Source: Bacteroidales bacterium (GTDB lineage: Bacteria; Bacteroidota; Bacteroidia; Bacteroidales; UBA932). Taken from it: a stretch of DNA of 53,760 nucleotides. Position 1 is the stretch's first letter; each line of letters opens with the position of its first letter. The DNA lies in NCBI GenBank assembly GCA_017962025.1, contig JAGCWD010000075.1, positions 1 through 53,760 of the forward strand, in the 5' to 3' direction. Positions 15,709 to 24,627 of the stretch are shown here, piece by piece. The position numbers and the translations under genes are program-made. The notes below the pieces were generated by a model. That model saw nothing but the letters and a program-made list of their open reading frames with translations. It ran no database searches and had not been told where the DNA came from.

Positions 15709-18357
15709 ATGAAAATCCAGAATTTATTTTTGACTCTTATTGCAGCAGCTGCCATTATGGTAGGCTGCAATCCTAAGGAAGAAGAGCAGCCCTCACTCCC
15801 TGTCCTGAACGTTGGACAGACCGAGATTTCCTTCGAGCAGGGCGGTGGCACCGCATCCGTGACCGTTACTTCCAACAGGCCCTGGACTATCACTTCCGAT
15901 GCCGACTGGCTGGCTTTCAATCCGTCAAATGGAACCGCCTCCAGCGCTCCGGTCAATGTAACCGTTACAGCACTTGCAAACTCTTCAACTGACAGGAATG
16001 CCTCTTTCAGGGTCAAGACCGATTTTGACTATAAGACGGTCAATGTCACCCAAAAGGGTTCCAAGGGAGAGGATCCGAACCAGACAGCAACCGGATCGGG
16101 TACTGCCAGCGATCCTTATAATGTTTACGCCACAATCCAAAAAGCAAATTCACTTGTAGCTTACAATTCCGGAGACCTTACTTCCGAGAACTCAGCCAAT
16201 GTGTACACCAAGGGTAAGGTTGTCAGCGTGGAGATCGATCCAAGCTACGGAAATGCAACTTATTACATTTCTGCTGACGGTACTGCCACTACCCAGTTGG
16301 AGGTTTACAGGGGCAAGTATCTCAACGGGGCCAACTTCCTCACAAAGGATCAGCTGAAAGTTGGCGACGAAGTCGTTGTATATGGACCCATCGTCAATTT
16401 CAAGGGCAATACTCCTGAATTCACAACCGGCAGCAAGATTATCTCCATCAACGGCAGCTCTGAAGCTCCCGTCATCGATTTCACCAAGTTCGAGCTGATT
16501 ACTGTCAAGGCCTTTATCGACAAGAAAGACAATGGCCAGTTCTTCCGGCTCAAGGGAAAGGTCAGCAAGTTCAACAAGCAGTATTGCAGTTTCGACCTGA
16601 CCGATGACAGCGGCACCATCTACGTTTATAGCGTGAATAACAAGGAGGAGTGGAGCGAAAAGATTTCCAACGGAGGTACCGTGGAACTCGCCGGATTGTA
16701 TACCTACTACGAGAAGAACGACCAGCATGAGGTCGTCAGCGCCCAGATACTTTCCTTCGAGGCCGGTTCAGGCGGAGGAGACCATAGCGATGCTGTTGCC
16801 AAGACTGTTGCGGACTTCATCAAGACTGCAGATAATGACACATACTTCAAACTGACAGGAACTGTAAGCGGTTTCAATAAGCAGTACTGCAGTTTCGACT
16901 TGACTGATGAGACAGGAAAGATCTATGTTTATAGCGTTGCCAACAAGGCAGATTGGAGTGATAAGATCTCCAATGGCGGCACCGTGACCCTGGCTGGTAA
17001 ATATCTCTACTATGAATCCAAGGATCAGCATGAGGTCGTCGAGGCCGAAATCCTTTCCTTTGAGGCCGGCTCAGGCGGAGGAGACCATAGCGATGCTGTC
17101 GCCAAGACAGTTGCCGAGTTCATCACAGCTGCCGATAAGGACAATTATTACAAGTTGACCGGATCTGTGAGTGGATTCAATTCACAGTACTGCAGCTTTG
17201 ACCTGACTGATGCGACAGGGAAGATTTATGTTTACAGCGTTGCCAACAAGGCAGACTGGAGCAGCAAGATTTCCAATGGAGGCACTGTAACCCTTGCTGG
17301 AAAATATGATTATTATGCTTCTAAAGAGCAGCACGAGGTTATAGAGGCCGAGATTCTCTCCTTCACACCCGGAGATACACCTGACGCAAAGGCTGCAACA
17401 GTAGCAGAAGCGATAGCTGCAGAAAAGGATGCCGTCCTGAAGGTCGGTCCTGCCGTCGTAGTTGCTTCTGCTTCCGCAGGATTCTTGATGGAGCAGGATG
17501 GTGCAAGGATCTATGTCTATGGCGGAAATGCCGTCGTAGGTGACAATGTCACCGTGACCGGTACCAGGGCAGAATACGGTGGAGCGCCTCAGCTGACCAG
17601 CCCTTCTGTCGCCGTAAATTCCAAGGGTACAAAGGTCACTTATCCTGATGCCAAGGACATTACCTCTACGGCTGATTCTTACAGTTCAACTACCAGAGAA
17701 TTTGTCACGGTCAAGGGTAAGCTTAACATTTCTGGCAATTACTTCAACATTAATATCACTGGTGTTACAGTTATTGGAAGCATCGTCAAGCCTGTCGAAG
17801 ATATCGCTTCCCTCAATGGCAAGGAGGTCACTATCAAGGGATATTATCTCTATCATACATCCCAGGGTAAGTACCTCTATGTGATTGCAACCGACATCAA
17901 TGGAACAGCGATAACCGGTGAAGACGGTGGCTCCCAGGGTGGCGGCGGTAGTACAGATGGAATTGTTATTACCGACAATGGAGAATCTGTTGATTTCTCA
18001 AAGCTAGGGTTTGAAAATAGTGTTCAGTATAAAACTATCTCTGGAACAAAGAATATATCTATAACCTTTGGCGATGGGGCTAACGATGGAAAATACTATA
18101 ATACCGGAACAGGTATCAGGATTTACGGAAATGGTTATGTAAACATCGAGTCTTCCAGTAAGACAATAGCCAAGATCGTTTATACATTCGCATCAGGTAA
18201 AGATTATCAGCCTGCCACTGACGACGTCTCCACGCCTTCCGGATATAATGCATCCACTACCACATGGACCGGCTCTGCCAAATCTGTGAAACTAACCCGT
18301 CCTTCCGGCAATGGCCACTGGCGCCTCCAGAAGGTTGAGGTAACATTTGCTCAATAG
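15709..18357 (+). CDS. Surface lipoprotein with BACON domain and tandem OB-fold-like repeats
   Basis: The 882-residue protein has a lipoprotein signal with Cys20 followed by NPKEEE, an acidic start that suggests surface export. A BACON-type beta domain spans about 33-125 (TSNRPWTITSDADWLAF). A GSGTASDPYNV region resembling DUF6359-like OB domains follows. Three near-identical 101-residue repeats (about 260-562) each contain YCSFDLTD and KISNGGTV. Two further diverged OB-like units and a C-terminal beta-sandwich domain complete it. OB folds commonly bind nucleic acid or sugar. With an endonuclease, an EEP nuclease and a TonB receptor directly downstream, I infer capture of extracellular DNA or RNA. 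It could instead be an adhesin. No catalytic motif is visible. Confidence 0.85.
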   Translation: MKIQNLFLTLIAAAAIMVGCNPKEEEQPSLPVLNVGQTEISFEQGGGTASVTVTSNRPWTITSDADWLAFNPSNGTASSAPVNVTVTALANSSTDRNASFRVKTDFDYKTVNVTQKGSKGEDPNQTATGSGTASDPYNVYATIQKANSLVAYNSGDLTSENSANVYTKGKVVSVEIDPSYGNATYYISADGTATTQLEVYRGKYLNGANFLTKDQLKVGDEVVVYGPIVNFKGNTPEFTTGSKIISINGSSEAPVIDFTKFELITVKAFIDKKDNGQFFRLKGKVSKFNKQYCSFDLTDDSGTIYVYSVNNKEEWSEKISNGGTVELAGLYTYYEKNDQHEVVSAQILSFEAGSGGGDHSDAVAKTVADFIKTADNDTYFKLTGTVSGFNKQYCSFDLTDETGKIYVYSVANKADWSDKISNGGTVTLAGKYLYYESKDQHEVVEAEILSFEAGSGGGDHSDAVAKTVAEFITAADKDNYYKLTGSVSGFNSQYCSFDLTDATGKIYVYSVANKADWSSKISNGGTVTLAGKYDYYASKEQHEVIEAEILSFTPGDTPDAKAATVAEAIAAEKDAVLKVGPAVVVASASAGFLMEQDGARIYVYGGNAVVGDNVTVTGTRAEYGGAPQLTSPSVAVNSKGTKVTYPDAKDITSTADSYSSTTREFVTVKGKLNISGNYFNINITGVTVIGSIVKPVEDIASLNGKEVTIKGYYLYHTSQGKYLYVIATDINGTAITGEDGGSQGGGGSTDGIVITDNGESVDFSKLGFENSVQYKTISGTKNISITFGDGANDGKYYNTGTGIRIYGNGYVNIESSSKTIAKIVYTFASGKDYQPATDDVSTPSGYNASTTTWTGSAKSVKLTRPSGNGHWRLQKVEVTFAQ
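16486..17394 (+). repeat. Three tandem 303-bp in-frame repeats
   Basis: The marker encoding FN(K/S)QYCSFDL recurs at 16570, 16873 and 17176, exactly 303 bp apart (101 codons). Units two and three are the most alike, including the GSGGGDHSDAVA linker. Such tandem repeats can expand or contract by recombination and change the reach or avidity of the protein. Confidence 0.9.
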
Positions 18358-18379
18358 ATTATTCTTTTGACCAAAGACG

Positions 18380-19573
18380 GTGAGCATTAGATATACAAGA
18401 TTATTCCGCGTGCTGACAGTGCTTCTGGCACTGTCAGCGGTGGTATATTCATGTAAGGAGCCGGTCAAGGAAGAACCGGTGTTGCCACCGTCAATAACCA
18501 TCAAGACCCAAAGTGTTGATGGAGAGGCAGGAAGCCAGTTCATTTCGGTCTTTGCCAGCGGGAATTGGACGATTTCCTCTTCGGCTTCATGGCTGACCGT
18601 TAATCCTTCCAGCGGATCAGGAAGCAACAACATGGTGGTTATATCATACGGTGAAAACGTAGATGCCGTCAGGACCGCCAGCGTGACCATAACCAGTTCC
18701 GGAGGCTCCGCTTCTGCCAGTCTGACCCAGAACAAGATCATTGTCCCGGACCCGGTGGTTGATGACAGGGGCTATGGTTCCAAGACTGCCACTGTCAAAT
18801 GGCTGGAGATTCCGGAAACACGGGAGAACGATGACAAGGAGTTCTTCACCCACTACATGACAATTGGAGAAACCCGGACTAGGAACTATTCCTACTACTG
18901 GGACTACGACAACCTCGTTGCACCGTGGGTGGCTTATCCGCTCTGCGCCTGGAACATCGGTAGTGGAAGCCGTTCAGATGAATGGGGACTTGATCCTTTG
19001 CTGCCTGAATCAAAGCAACCTGTTCTATACAGCGCTTATTCAGGTTTCGGTTCTCGAGGACATCAGATCCCTTCGGCGGACAGGCTGTATAGGGCAGCCA
19101 ACGTGCAGACCTTCTATTTCACAAACATGACCCCCCAGGACTATGACTTCAACGGGGGAATATGGGCTGTGCTTGAAGGTAAAGTCCGTGACTGGTCCAG
19201 GAAGACCGGGGCGACTGCCGGGACTGACACTCTTTATGTTGTTACCGGTTGTTACGTGGGATCTGCAAATAGAAAGGTCAAGGACAATAAAGGCAAGTCA
19301 GTCACCGTTCCGGAGGCATATTTCAAGGCCCTCCTGCGCTACAAGAACAACAGTGAGGTAGGCCATAAGGGTTTCATGGGATGTGCATTCTGGTTCGAAA
19401 ACGCTAACAAGTACGGTTCGAAGATTACCAAGGACATGTCGATGTCCCTTTCCAAACTCGAGGAGAAACTTGGCTACAAGCTGTTCGTGAACCTTGAGCC
19501 AAAGGTCGGGGCAGAAACTTACAAAGAGATAAAAGATGAAGAACCTTCCACCGTCTCATGGTGGTGGAATTAG
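18380..19573 (+). CDS. BACON-domain DNA/RNA non-specific endonuclease lipoprotein
   Basis: A GTG start at 18380 gives 397 residues; no better start is available before the lipoprotein signal (VVYSC, Cys25). A BACON domain (about 38-117, SGNWTISSSASWLTVNPSSG) is followed by a NucA/endonuclease-NS domain (about 130-390). The catalytic block reads SRGHQIPSADR (225-235) where the family usually has DRGH, with His228 in place. TFYFTNMTPQ (about 242-251) supplies the metal-binding Asn and is followed by the family's xxFNGGIWAVLE. The enzyme would cut single- and double-stranded DNA and RNA at the cell surface. It lies 22 bases after the OB-fold lipoprotein. The Asp-to-Ser change at the first motif position might alter activity. 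Confidence 0.9.
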   Translation: MSIRYTRLFRVLTVLLALSAVVYSCKEPVKEEPVLPPSITIKTQSVDGEAGSQFISVFASGNWTISSSASWLTVNPSSGSGSNNMVVISYGENVDAVRTASVTITSSGGSASASLTQNKIIVPDPVVDDRGYGSKTATVKWLEIPETRENDDKEFFTHYMTIGETRTRNYSYYWDYDNLVAPWVAYPLCAWNIGSGSRSDEWGLDPLLPESKQPVLYSAYSGFGSRGHQIPSADRLYRAANVQTFYFTNMTPQDYDFNGGIWAVLEGKVRDWSRKTGATAGTDTLYVVTGCYVGSANRKVKDNKGKSVTVPEAYFKALLRYKNNSEVGHKGFMGCAFWFENANKYGSKITKDMSMSLSKLEEKLGYKLFVNLEPKVGAETYKEIKDEEPSTVSWWWN

Positions 19574-19589
19574 GAATAAACCACATAAA

Positions 19590-20672
19590 ATGAAGAGATT
19601 ATACTGCATTTCGCTGGCCTTTGCCGCCATCCTGTTCCTTTCCCCTTCAATCAGGGCGCAGAAGGTACAGAAGAGCCATGTCATAGGGTTCTACAACCTG
19701 GAGAATCTCTTTGACATCTATCACGACGAGGGTAAGAATGACTACGAGTATCTTCCTGATGGGGCCAACCAGTGGACCGAAGTGAAGTACCGCAAGAAAC
19801 TCCACAACATGGCCGAAGTCATCCGGGCGATGAAAGATGACAACAAGGTGTATCATACGATCCTCGGAGTCAGCGAGATTGAAAACCGCAACGTCCTTGA
19901 GGACCTTGTAATCCAACCTGAGATAGCGGATGCCAATTTCCAAATCGTCCACTATGACGGACCTGACAGGCGAGGCGTCGATTGCGCCCTTCTCTACCGT
20001 CCGGACCAGTTCACCCTTCTGGCAAGCCGCTCGATTCCGTTCAACTTTGAATCCTCGAGCATCAAGTTCAATCTGGATTCTTTGGAGCAGATTGATTTCC
20101 GGACCAGGGATATCCTCGAGGTACGCGGCACGATAGACGGAGAGATGTTAGCTTTCTATGTCACCCACCTTCCTTCCAGGATCGGAGGAAAGAGCGGTGA
20201 CCTCCGCAGCCGTGGGGCTGAAATTATCCATGAGAATGCAATGAAACTCATGAGGGAGTATCCAGGGATCAAGATCGCAGTCATGGGTGACATGAACGAC
20301 AACCCTACCGACATCAGCATGGTTACCTATCTCCATGGAAAGGAGACGATAGAGGAAGTGGGGCAGGAGGATTTCTTCAATCCTTTCCTCTCGATGATCA
20401 AGGCCGGTTTCGGATCTCTGGCCTATCAGGGAGTCTGGAGCATCTTTGACATCATAATGGTCAACCGCAACCTTGCCAATCCTGAGAAAGGCACTTTCGG
20501 AATCAATCCTATCGTCAACAGGAAGTTCTATGGAAGGGTGTTCCAGAAACCTTTCATGACCCAGCAGGAAGGCCAGTACAAGGGTACTCCCAAAAGGACT
20601 TCTTCCAACGGTGCCTTCATCAATGGCTACAGCGACCACTATCCCACTTACATCGTAATATCCAAGAAGTAA
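19590..20672 (+). CDS. Exported endonuclease/exonuclease/phosphatase family protein
   Basis: ATG 19590 is chosen over an upstream in-frame start overlapping the previous gene because it begins a signal peptide (MKRLYCISLAFAAILFLSPSIRA) and yields 360 residues. EEP-fold motifs are visible: FYNLENLFD, GVSEIENR with the metal-binding Glu, VTHLPSR, VMGDMNDNP and GYSDHYPTY at the end. The family comprises Mg-dependent phosphoesterases that cut nucleic acids or remove phosphates. It has no lipobox, so it is likely periplasmic. It sits 16 bases after the endonuclease and one base before the TonB receptor, so it probably trims imported oligonucleotides. Confidence 0.9.
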   Translation: MKRLYCISLAFAAILFLSPSIRAQKVQKSHVIGFYNLENLFDIYHDEGKNDYEYLPDGANQWTEVKYRKKLHNMAEVIRAMKDDNKVYHTILGVSEIENRNVLEDLVIQPEIADANFQIVHYDGPDRRGVDCALLYRPDQFTLLASRSIPFNFESSSIKFNLDSLEQIDFRTRDILEVRGTIDGEMLAFYVTHLPSRIGGKSGDLRSRGAEIIHENAMKLMREYPGIKIAVMGDMNDNPTDISMVTYLHGKETIEEVGQEDFFNPFLSMIKAGFGSLAYQGVWSIFDIIMVNRNLANPEKGTFGINPIVNRKFYGRVFQKPFMTQQEGQYKGTPKRTSSNGAFINGYSDHYPTYIVISKK

Positions 20673-20673
20673 C

Positions 20674-23559
20674 ATGAATATATTCAAGAAACTTACCCTG
20701 TCATTGGCAGCCGGACTGCTGGGCTTAGTACTCTGTGCCCAGGTCCCGACTGGCGGTGTGAAGGGTACCATCATCAACAGGGCTTCCAGGAATCCGGTGG
20801 AAGGCGCCAACCTGGTTTTGAAGTCCGGCGCCCTCGAAATCGGGACCGTGAAGACCGACGCTCAGGGTAACTTCATCCTTGAGGCGCTCGCCGACGGAAT
20901 GTACGACCTTGTCATTGAAGCTCCGGGCTTCCTGCCCACCACGGTCAATGTGACTGTCAACGACGGCTTTGTCAAGAACATGTACAACCTGAGCCTTTCT
21001 CCGTCCATCATCAACAACGAAGTTGACGATTCTTCGTTCGGAGAATTCGACCTGGATGGAAACGGTTACGAGGACACGCCCACGATCCTCTATGACCAGA
21101 ACGACGTGTTCAACAATGCCGCGAGCTATAATTTCAGCGCTATCCGTTTCAGGGCCCGTGGCTATGCGAGCGAGTCCCAGGATGTCTATGTGGCTGGAGT
21201 CAAGATGAACGATGCCTTGACAGGCTACTCACCGTATTCACTTTGGAGTGGCCTTAACGAGGCCACCCGTTCAAAGTCATCGGTGATCGGTTCCGAGATC
21301 TCTCCTTATGGAATCGGTGGCTACAACGGACTCACCAATATCTACGGTACTCCCGGCCAGGTCCGTCCCGGCATGAGGTTCAGCGTCCTTACCAACAGCG
21401 CTCTGTATCGTCTCAGGTTGATGGGCACTTATGCGGTTCCCGAAAATGACAACGGATGGTCATATGCGGCCAGCGTCTCTGCCCGTCTCGGAGGAAACGA
21501 CTGGATACAAGGTGTTTATTATAGGAATTTCGCCTATTACCTCGGTGTCGAGAAGAATTGGAATGATGTCCATCGTCTCGCCCTGGTTACATTCGGAGCT
21601 CCTGGACAGCGTGGCGCACAGAACGCTTCCACCCAGGAGGTTTACGACCTGATGGGGGACAACATGTACAACTCCAACTGGGGTTACCAGAACGGAAAGG
21701 TCAGGAATGCAAGGAACAGGATAACCTTTGAGCCTATTACCTTCCTGAAGTACGACTTCACCCCGTCCAGGGAATTCGAGGCCTCAGCAACCCTTCTTTT
21801 CAGGACCGGAAAGAACGGCTACACCGCCCTCGACTGGTACGATGCACCGGATCCCAGGCCTGACTATTACCGTAATCTTCCCAGCTATTTCTACATGGCT
21901 AACGAAGATTACAACCGCCTCAATCCCCAGAAGGCTGCCTGGGCCAGAGAGGCCTGGCAGACACATCAGGCTTCCACCGCCCATGTCGCTTGGGACAGGT
22001 TCTACTCTGTCAACAGGAATTCCGAGGGAGGACGTTCGAAATACGCTCTCGAAGAGAGGCATGTCGACCAGAATGACCTCAATCTGGCAACTTCTTTCAA
22101 ATGGAAGCCCAAGACGAACATCATCCTTACAGCCGGATTCAACGCCAAGTACAACAGGACGGAATACTACAAGTCCATCAATGACTTGCTCGGTGGACAG
22201 TATTTCCTAGATGTGGACCAGTTCGCCGAGAGGGATTATTCTTCTTCCGCAATCAGGATCCAGAATGATCTGGATTATTTCCTCTCTCACGGAGAGGCAA
22301 GGAAGGTGAAAGTCGGTGAAAAATACGGCTATGATTACTACGCCCACCTGGTTAAGGGAGAACTTTGGGCTTCAGGAAAGTTCGCTTTCGGCGGACTTGA
22401 CGTGACAGTGGGAGGCCGGGTAGGTACCAATACCTTCTGGAGGGAAGGACTTGTGAGAAAGGGTCTGTTCCCGGGACTTGATGACAACGGACAACCGATC
22501 TCGCAGGGAGGAGACATCTACACCACGTATGACAGTGACGGCAACCCCATTACATCGAAGGGCCCTTCGGCAAAGCGGTCTTACACCACCTACGCCGGTA
22601 AACTGAACCTGGCCTACTCTCTTACAGGCGGCCACAGGTTCTTCGCCAACGTTGGCTACTTCAGCGACGCGCCTTACTTCGACAAATCTTTCGTCGCTCC
22701 GAGAACCAGGAATTCGTTCGTTGACGACCTTGCCAATGTCAAGTCCCTTTCTGCCGACCTGAACTACATGTTTGCATCCAATGGTTACAGCTTGCGACTG
22801 ACCGGGTTCTACACCAACATAATGGATCAGACAGATGTGATGAGCGTCTATTACGACCTCAACAATTCCTTCGGTAACTTCGCCTTGAGCGGAATTGATG
22901 AGAGGCACATGGGAGTCGAGCTGGGATTCGAGGTGCCCACTCCGCTGAGCGGTCTTTCAGTGATAGGTGTGTTCACTGCCGGTGAATATATCTACACATC
23001 TACACCTCTCCTTACCGCGACCGTTGACAACAGCATGGAACCCATTTACCTGGATGTCCCAGTCTCTTACTGGAAGGCTACTCCGATGACCGACGGAACC
23101 CTTCAGAAGCACTACGTTCCCAGCACTCCGCAGCTTGCTGCCAGCCTGGGCCTGTCTTACTTCTACAACTACTGGTTCATCGATGCCGACGTGGATTATT
23201 TCGCCAATTCCTATCTGGACATGAGTCCTCTCAGCAGGACAGACTATGCCACCGCAGGCCCGGATGGAGTCATAACTCCGGAAGAGGTTGAGGCAATGAC
23301 CAAGCAGGAGAAGTTCAATCCGGCCTGGATGGTCAACTTCAGCATCGGCAAGTCTTGGTACTACAAGAGAAAATACCAGTACGGCTTCTCCCTCAATGCA
23401 AAGAACATCCTCAACAAGACGGATGTGAAGACCGGAGGATTCGAGCAGACCAGGATGGTGGACAACACCGTCAGCAAGACCCGCTACTACAACTTCGATC
23501 CGAAGTACTTCTACATGCCCGGTTTCAACTACATGCTGAACCTTTATTTCAGATTCTAA
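20674..23559 (+). CDS. TonB-dependent receptor with carboxypeptidase-like N-domain, no SusD partner
   Basis: The 961-residue protein has a signal peptide (MNIFKKLTLSLAAGLLGLVLCA), a carboxypeptidase-regulatory-like domain (about 27-108, NPVEGANLVLKSG), a plug-like region (DDVF-type FRARGYASESQDVYVAGVKMND, about 150-230) and a large beta-barrel ending with FNYMLNLYFRF (terminal Phe, as for outer-membrane barrels). No SusD gene is adjacent. Instead a DUF5689-like lipoprotein follows, which may play the lid or capture role. It starts one base after the EEP nuclease, so it is tightly coupled. The cargo is inferred to be nucleic-acid fragments. Confidence 0.9.
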   Translation: MNIFKKLTLSLAAGLLGLVLCAQVPTGGVKGTIINRASRNPVEGANLVLKSGALEIGTVKTDAQGNFILEALADGMYDLVIEAPGFLPTTVNVTVNDGFVKNMYNLSLSPSIINNEVDDSSFGEFDLDGNGYEDTPTILYDQNDVFNNAASYNFSAIRFRARGYASESQDVYVAGVKMNDALTGYSPYSLWSGLNEATRSKSSVIGSEISPYGIGGYNGLTNIYGTPGQVRPGMRFSVLTNSALYRLRLMGTYAVPENDNGWSYAASVSARLGGNDWIQGVYYRNFAYYLGVEKNWNDVHRLALVTFGAPGQRGAQNASTQEVYDLMGDNMYNSNWGYQNGKVRNARNRITFEPITFLKYDFTPSREFEASATLLFRTGKNGYTALDWYDAPDPRPDYYRNLPSYFYMANEDYNRLNPQKAAWAREAWQTHQASTAHVAWDRFYSVNRNSEGGRSKYALEERHVDQNDLNLATSFKWKPKTNIILTAGFNAKYNRTEYYKSINDLLGGQYFLDVDQFAERDYSSSAIRIQNDLDYFLSHGEARKVKVGEKYGYDYYAHLVKGELWASGKFAFGGLDVTVGGRVGTNTFWREGLVRKGLFPGLDDNGQPISQGGDIYTTYDSDGNPITSKGPSAKRSYTTYAGKLNLAYSLTGGHRFFANVGYFSDAPYFDKSFVAPRTRNSFVDDLANVKSLSADLNYMFASNGYSLRLTGFYTNIMDQTDVMSVYYDLNNSFGNFALSGIDERHMGVELGFEVPTPLSGLSVIGVFTAGEYIYTSTPLLTATVDNSMEPIYLDVPVSYWKATPMTDGTLQKHYVPSTPQLAASLGLSYFYNYWFIDADVDYFANSYLDMSPLSRTDYATAGPDGVITPEEVEAMTKQEKFNPAWMVNFSIGKSWYYKRKYQYGFSLNAKNILNKTDVKTGGFEQTRMVDNTVSKTRYYNFDPKYFYMPGFNYMLNLYFRF

Positions 23560-23575
23560 AATGGGAGGGACGATC

Positions 23576-24607
23576 ATGAAAAAGTTAATATATTCGATTG
23601 CGATAATCCTTTCGTTTGCGGCTGTTTCCTGCCAGGAGTGGGAACCTGTGATGGGCAATCAAGGAGAGCCGGCCGAACCGGCCCCACAGACCATCCAGGT
23701 CAACACCACCATTGCACAGCTCAAGGCCATGTACGCCGGGAAACCTGTCCACATCGACAATGATGTCATCATCAGCGGCAAGATCATTTCCTCCGACGCA
23801 TCAGGCAACATCTACCGTTCTCTCTATATCCAGGATGAAACCGGAGGTATCGAGGTGAAGATCGGCAATTCCGGCCTTTACAATGATTATCTGGTCGGAC
23901 AGACCCTGTACGTCAATTGCCAGGGTCTCGTGCTCGGGAATTATGGTGGAATGCTTCAGATAGGTGCGGATGATCCAACGGGCGAATACGAAACCGCCTA
24001 CATTGATGTAAAGAGCCTTATCAACTCCCATGTGTTCAAGGGAGAAAAGGGTTCTCCTCTGGCACCGCAAGTGGTCTCCGAAGAAGAACTCAAGAATGCC
24101 CTGAAGTCAAGCTACAAAAGCCCATATTTTGGGAAACTGGTGACTTTGAATGGTTTGACCTATGCCAAAGAGATCTTTGTCCTAATCTATCTTGACAGCA
24201 ACAAAGATAAAAAAGCATCTTCCAACCGTTTGTTCCTTTCCGACCAGCAGTGGGGAGTGGACACCTGGGCTTTCAGTGCCAACCAGATGAAAAAATACCT
24301 CTTCTCCGGTGTTTGGGACTCAGCCAAGATAGGTAATTCTGGAGACTATAACTATGGTACCGTCCAGGACCACCTAAATGAATTGTACCAGAATGCAGCC
24401 GCTTACGCTGTGAGCCAGTACTTCAAGATGCCCGGCGGTACAGAGGTGCAGGTGAGGACCAGCGGCTATGCCAAGTTCTCCGACCAGAAGATAGACTCGT
24501 CCATCCTGAATGGTGCTAAAGTAAGCCTGACCGGTATCCTTACGAATTATAATGGGGCGGCCCAGTTCACCCTCATCGACATCGACGGGGTCAAGATTAC
24601 GAATTAG
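23576..24607 (+). CDS. DUF5689-like OB-fold lipoprotein
   Basis: Two in-frame ATGs exist. I prefer 23576 because a GGGAGG purine tract (23563-23568) lies 7 bases before it and it opens the signal MKKLIYSIAIILSFAAVSC (Cys19). The 343-residue protein has a TIAQLKAMYAGKP...VISGKIISSDASGN...LYIQDETGGIEVKIG arrangement that I recognise as the DUF5689 type, an OB-like beta domain common in Bacteroidetes surface lipoproteins. A second beta-rich half ends in SLTGILTNYNGAAQFTLIDIDGV, another OB-like strand pattern. It follows the TonB receptor by 16 bases and may be its surface partner. Confidence 0.82.
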   Translation: MKKLIYSIAIILSFAAVSCQEWEPVMGNQGEPAEPAPQTIQVNTTIAQLKAMYAGKPVHIDNDVIISGKIISSDASGNIYRSLYIQDETGGIEVKIGNSGLYNDYLVGQTLYVNCQGLVLGNYGGMLQIGADDPTGEYETAYIDVKSLINSHVFKGEKGSPLAPQVVSEEELKNALKSSYKSPYFGKLVTLNGLTYAKEIFVLIYLDSNKDKKASSNRLFLSDQQWGVDTWAFSANQMKKYLFSGVWDSAKIGNSGDYNYGTVQDHLNELYQNAAAYAVSQYFKMPGGTEVQVRTSGYAKFSDQKIDSSILNGAKVSLTGILTNYNGAAQFTLIDIDGVKITN

Positions 24608-24627
24608 TGAATTAGAATCTGCTGATA

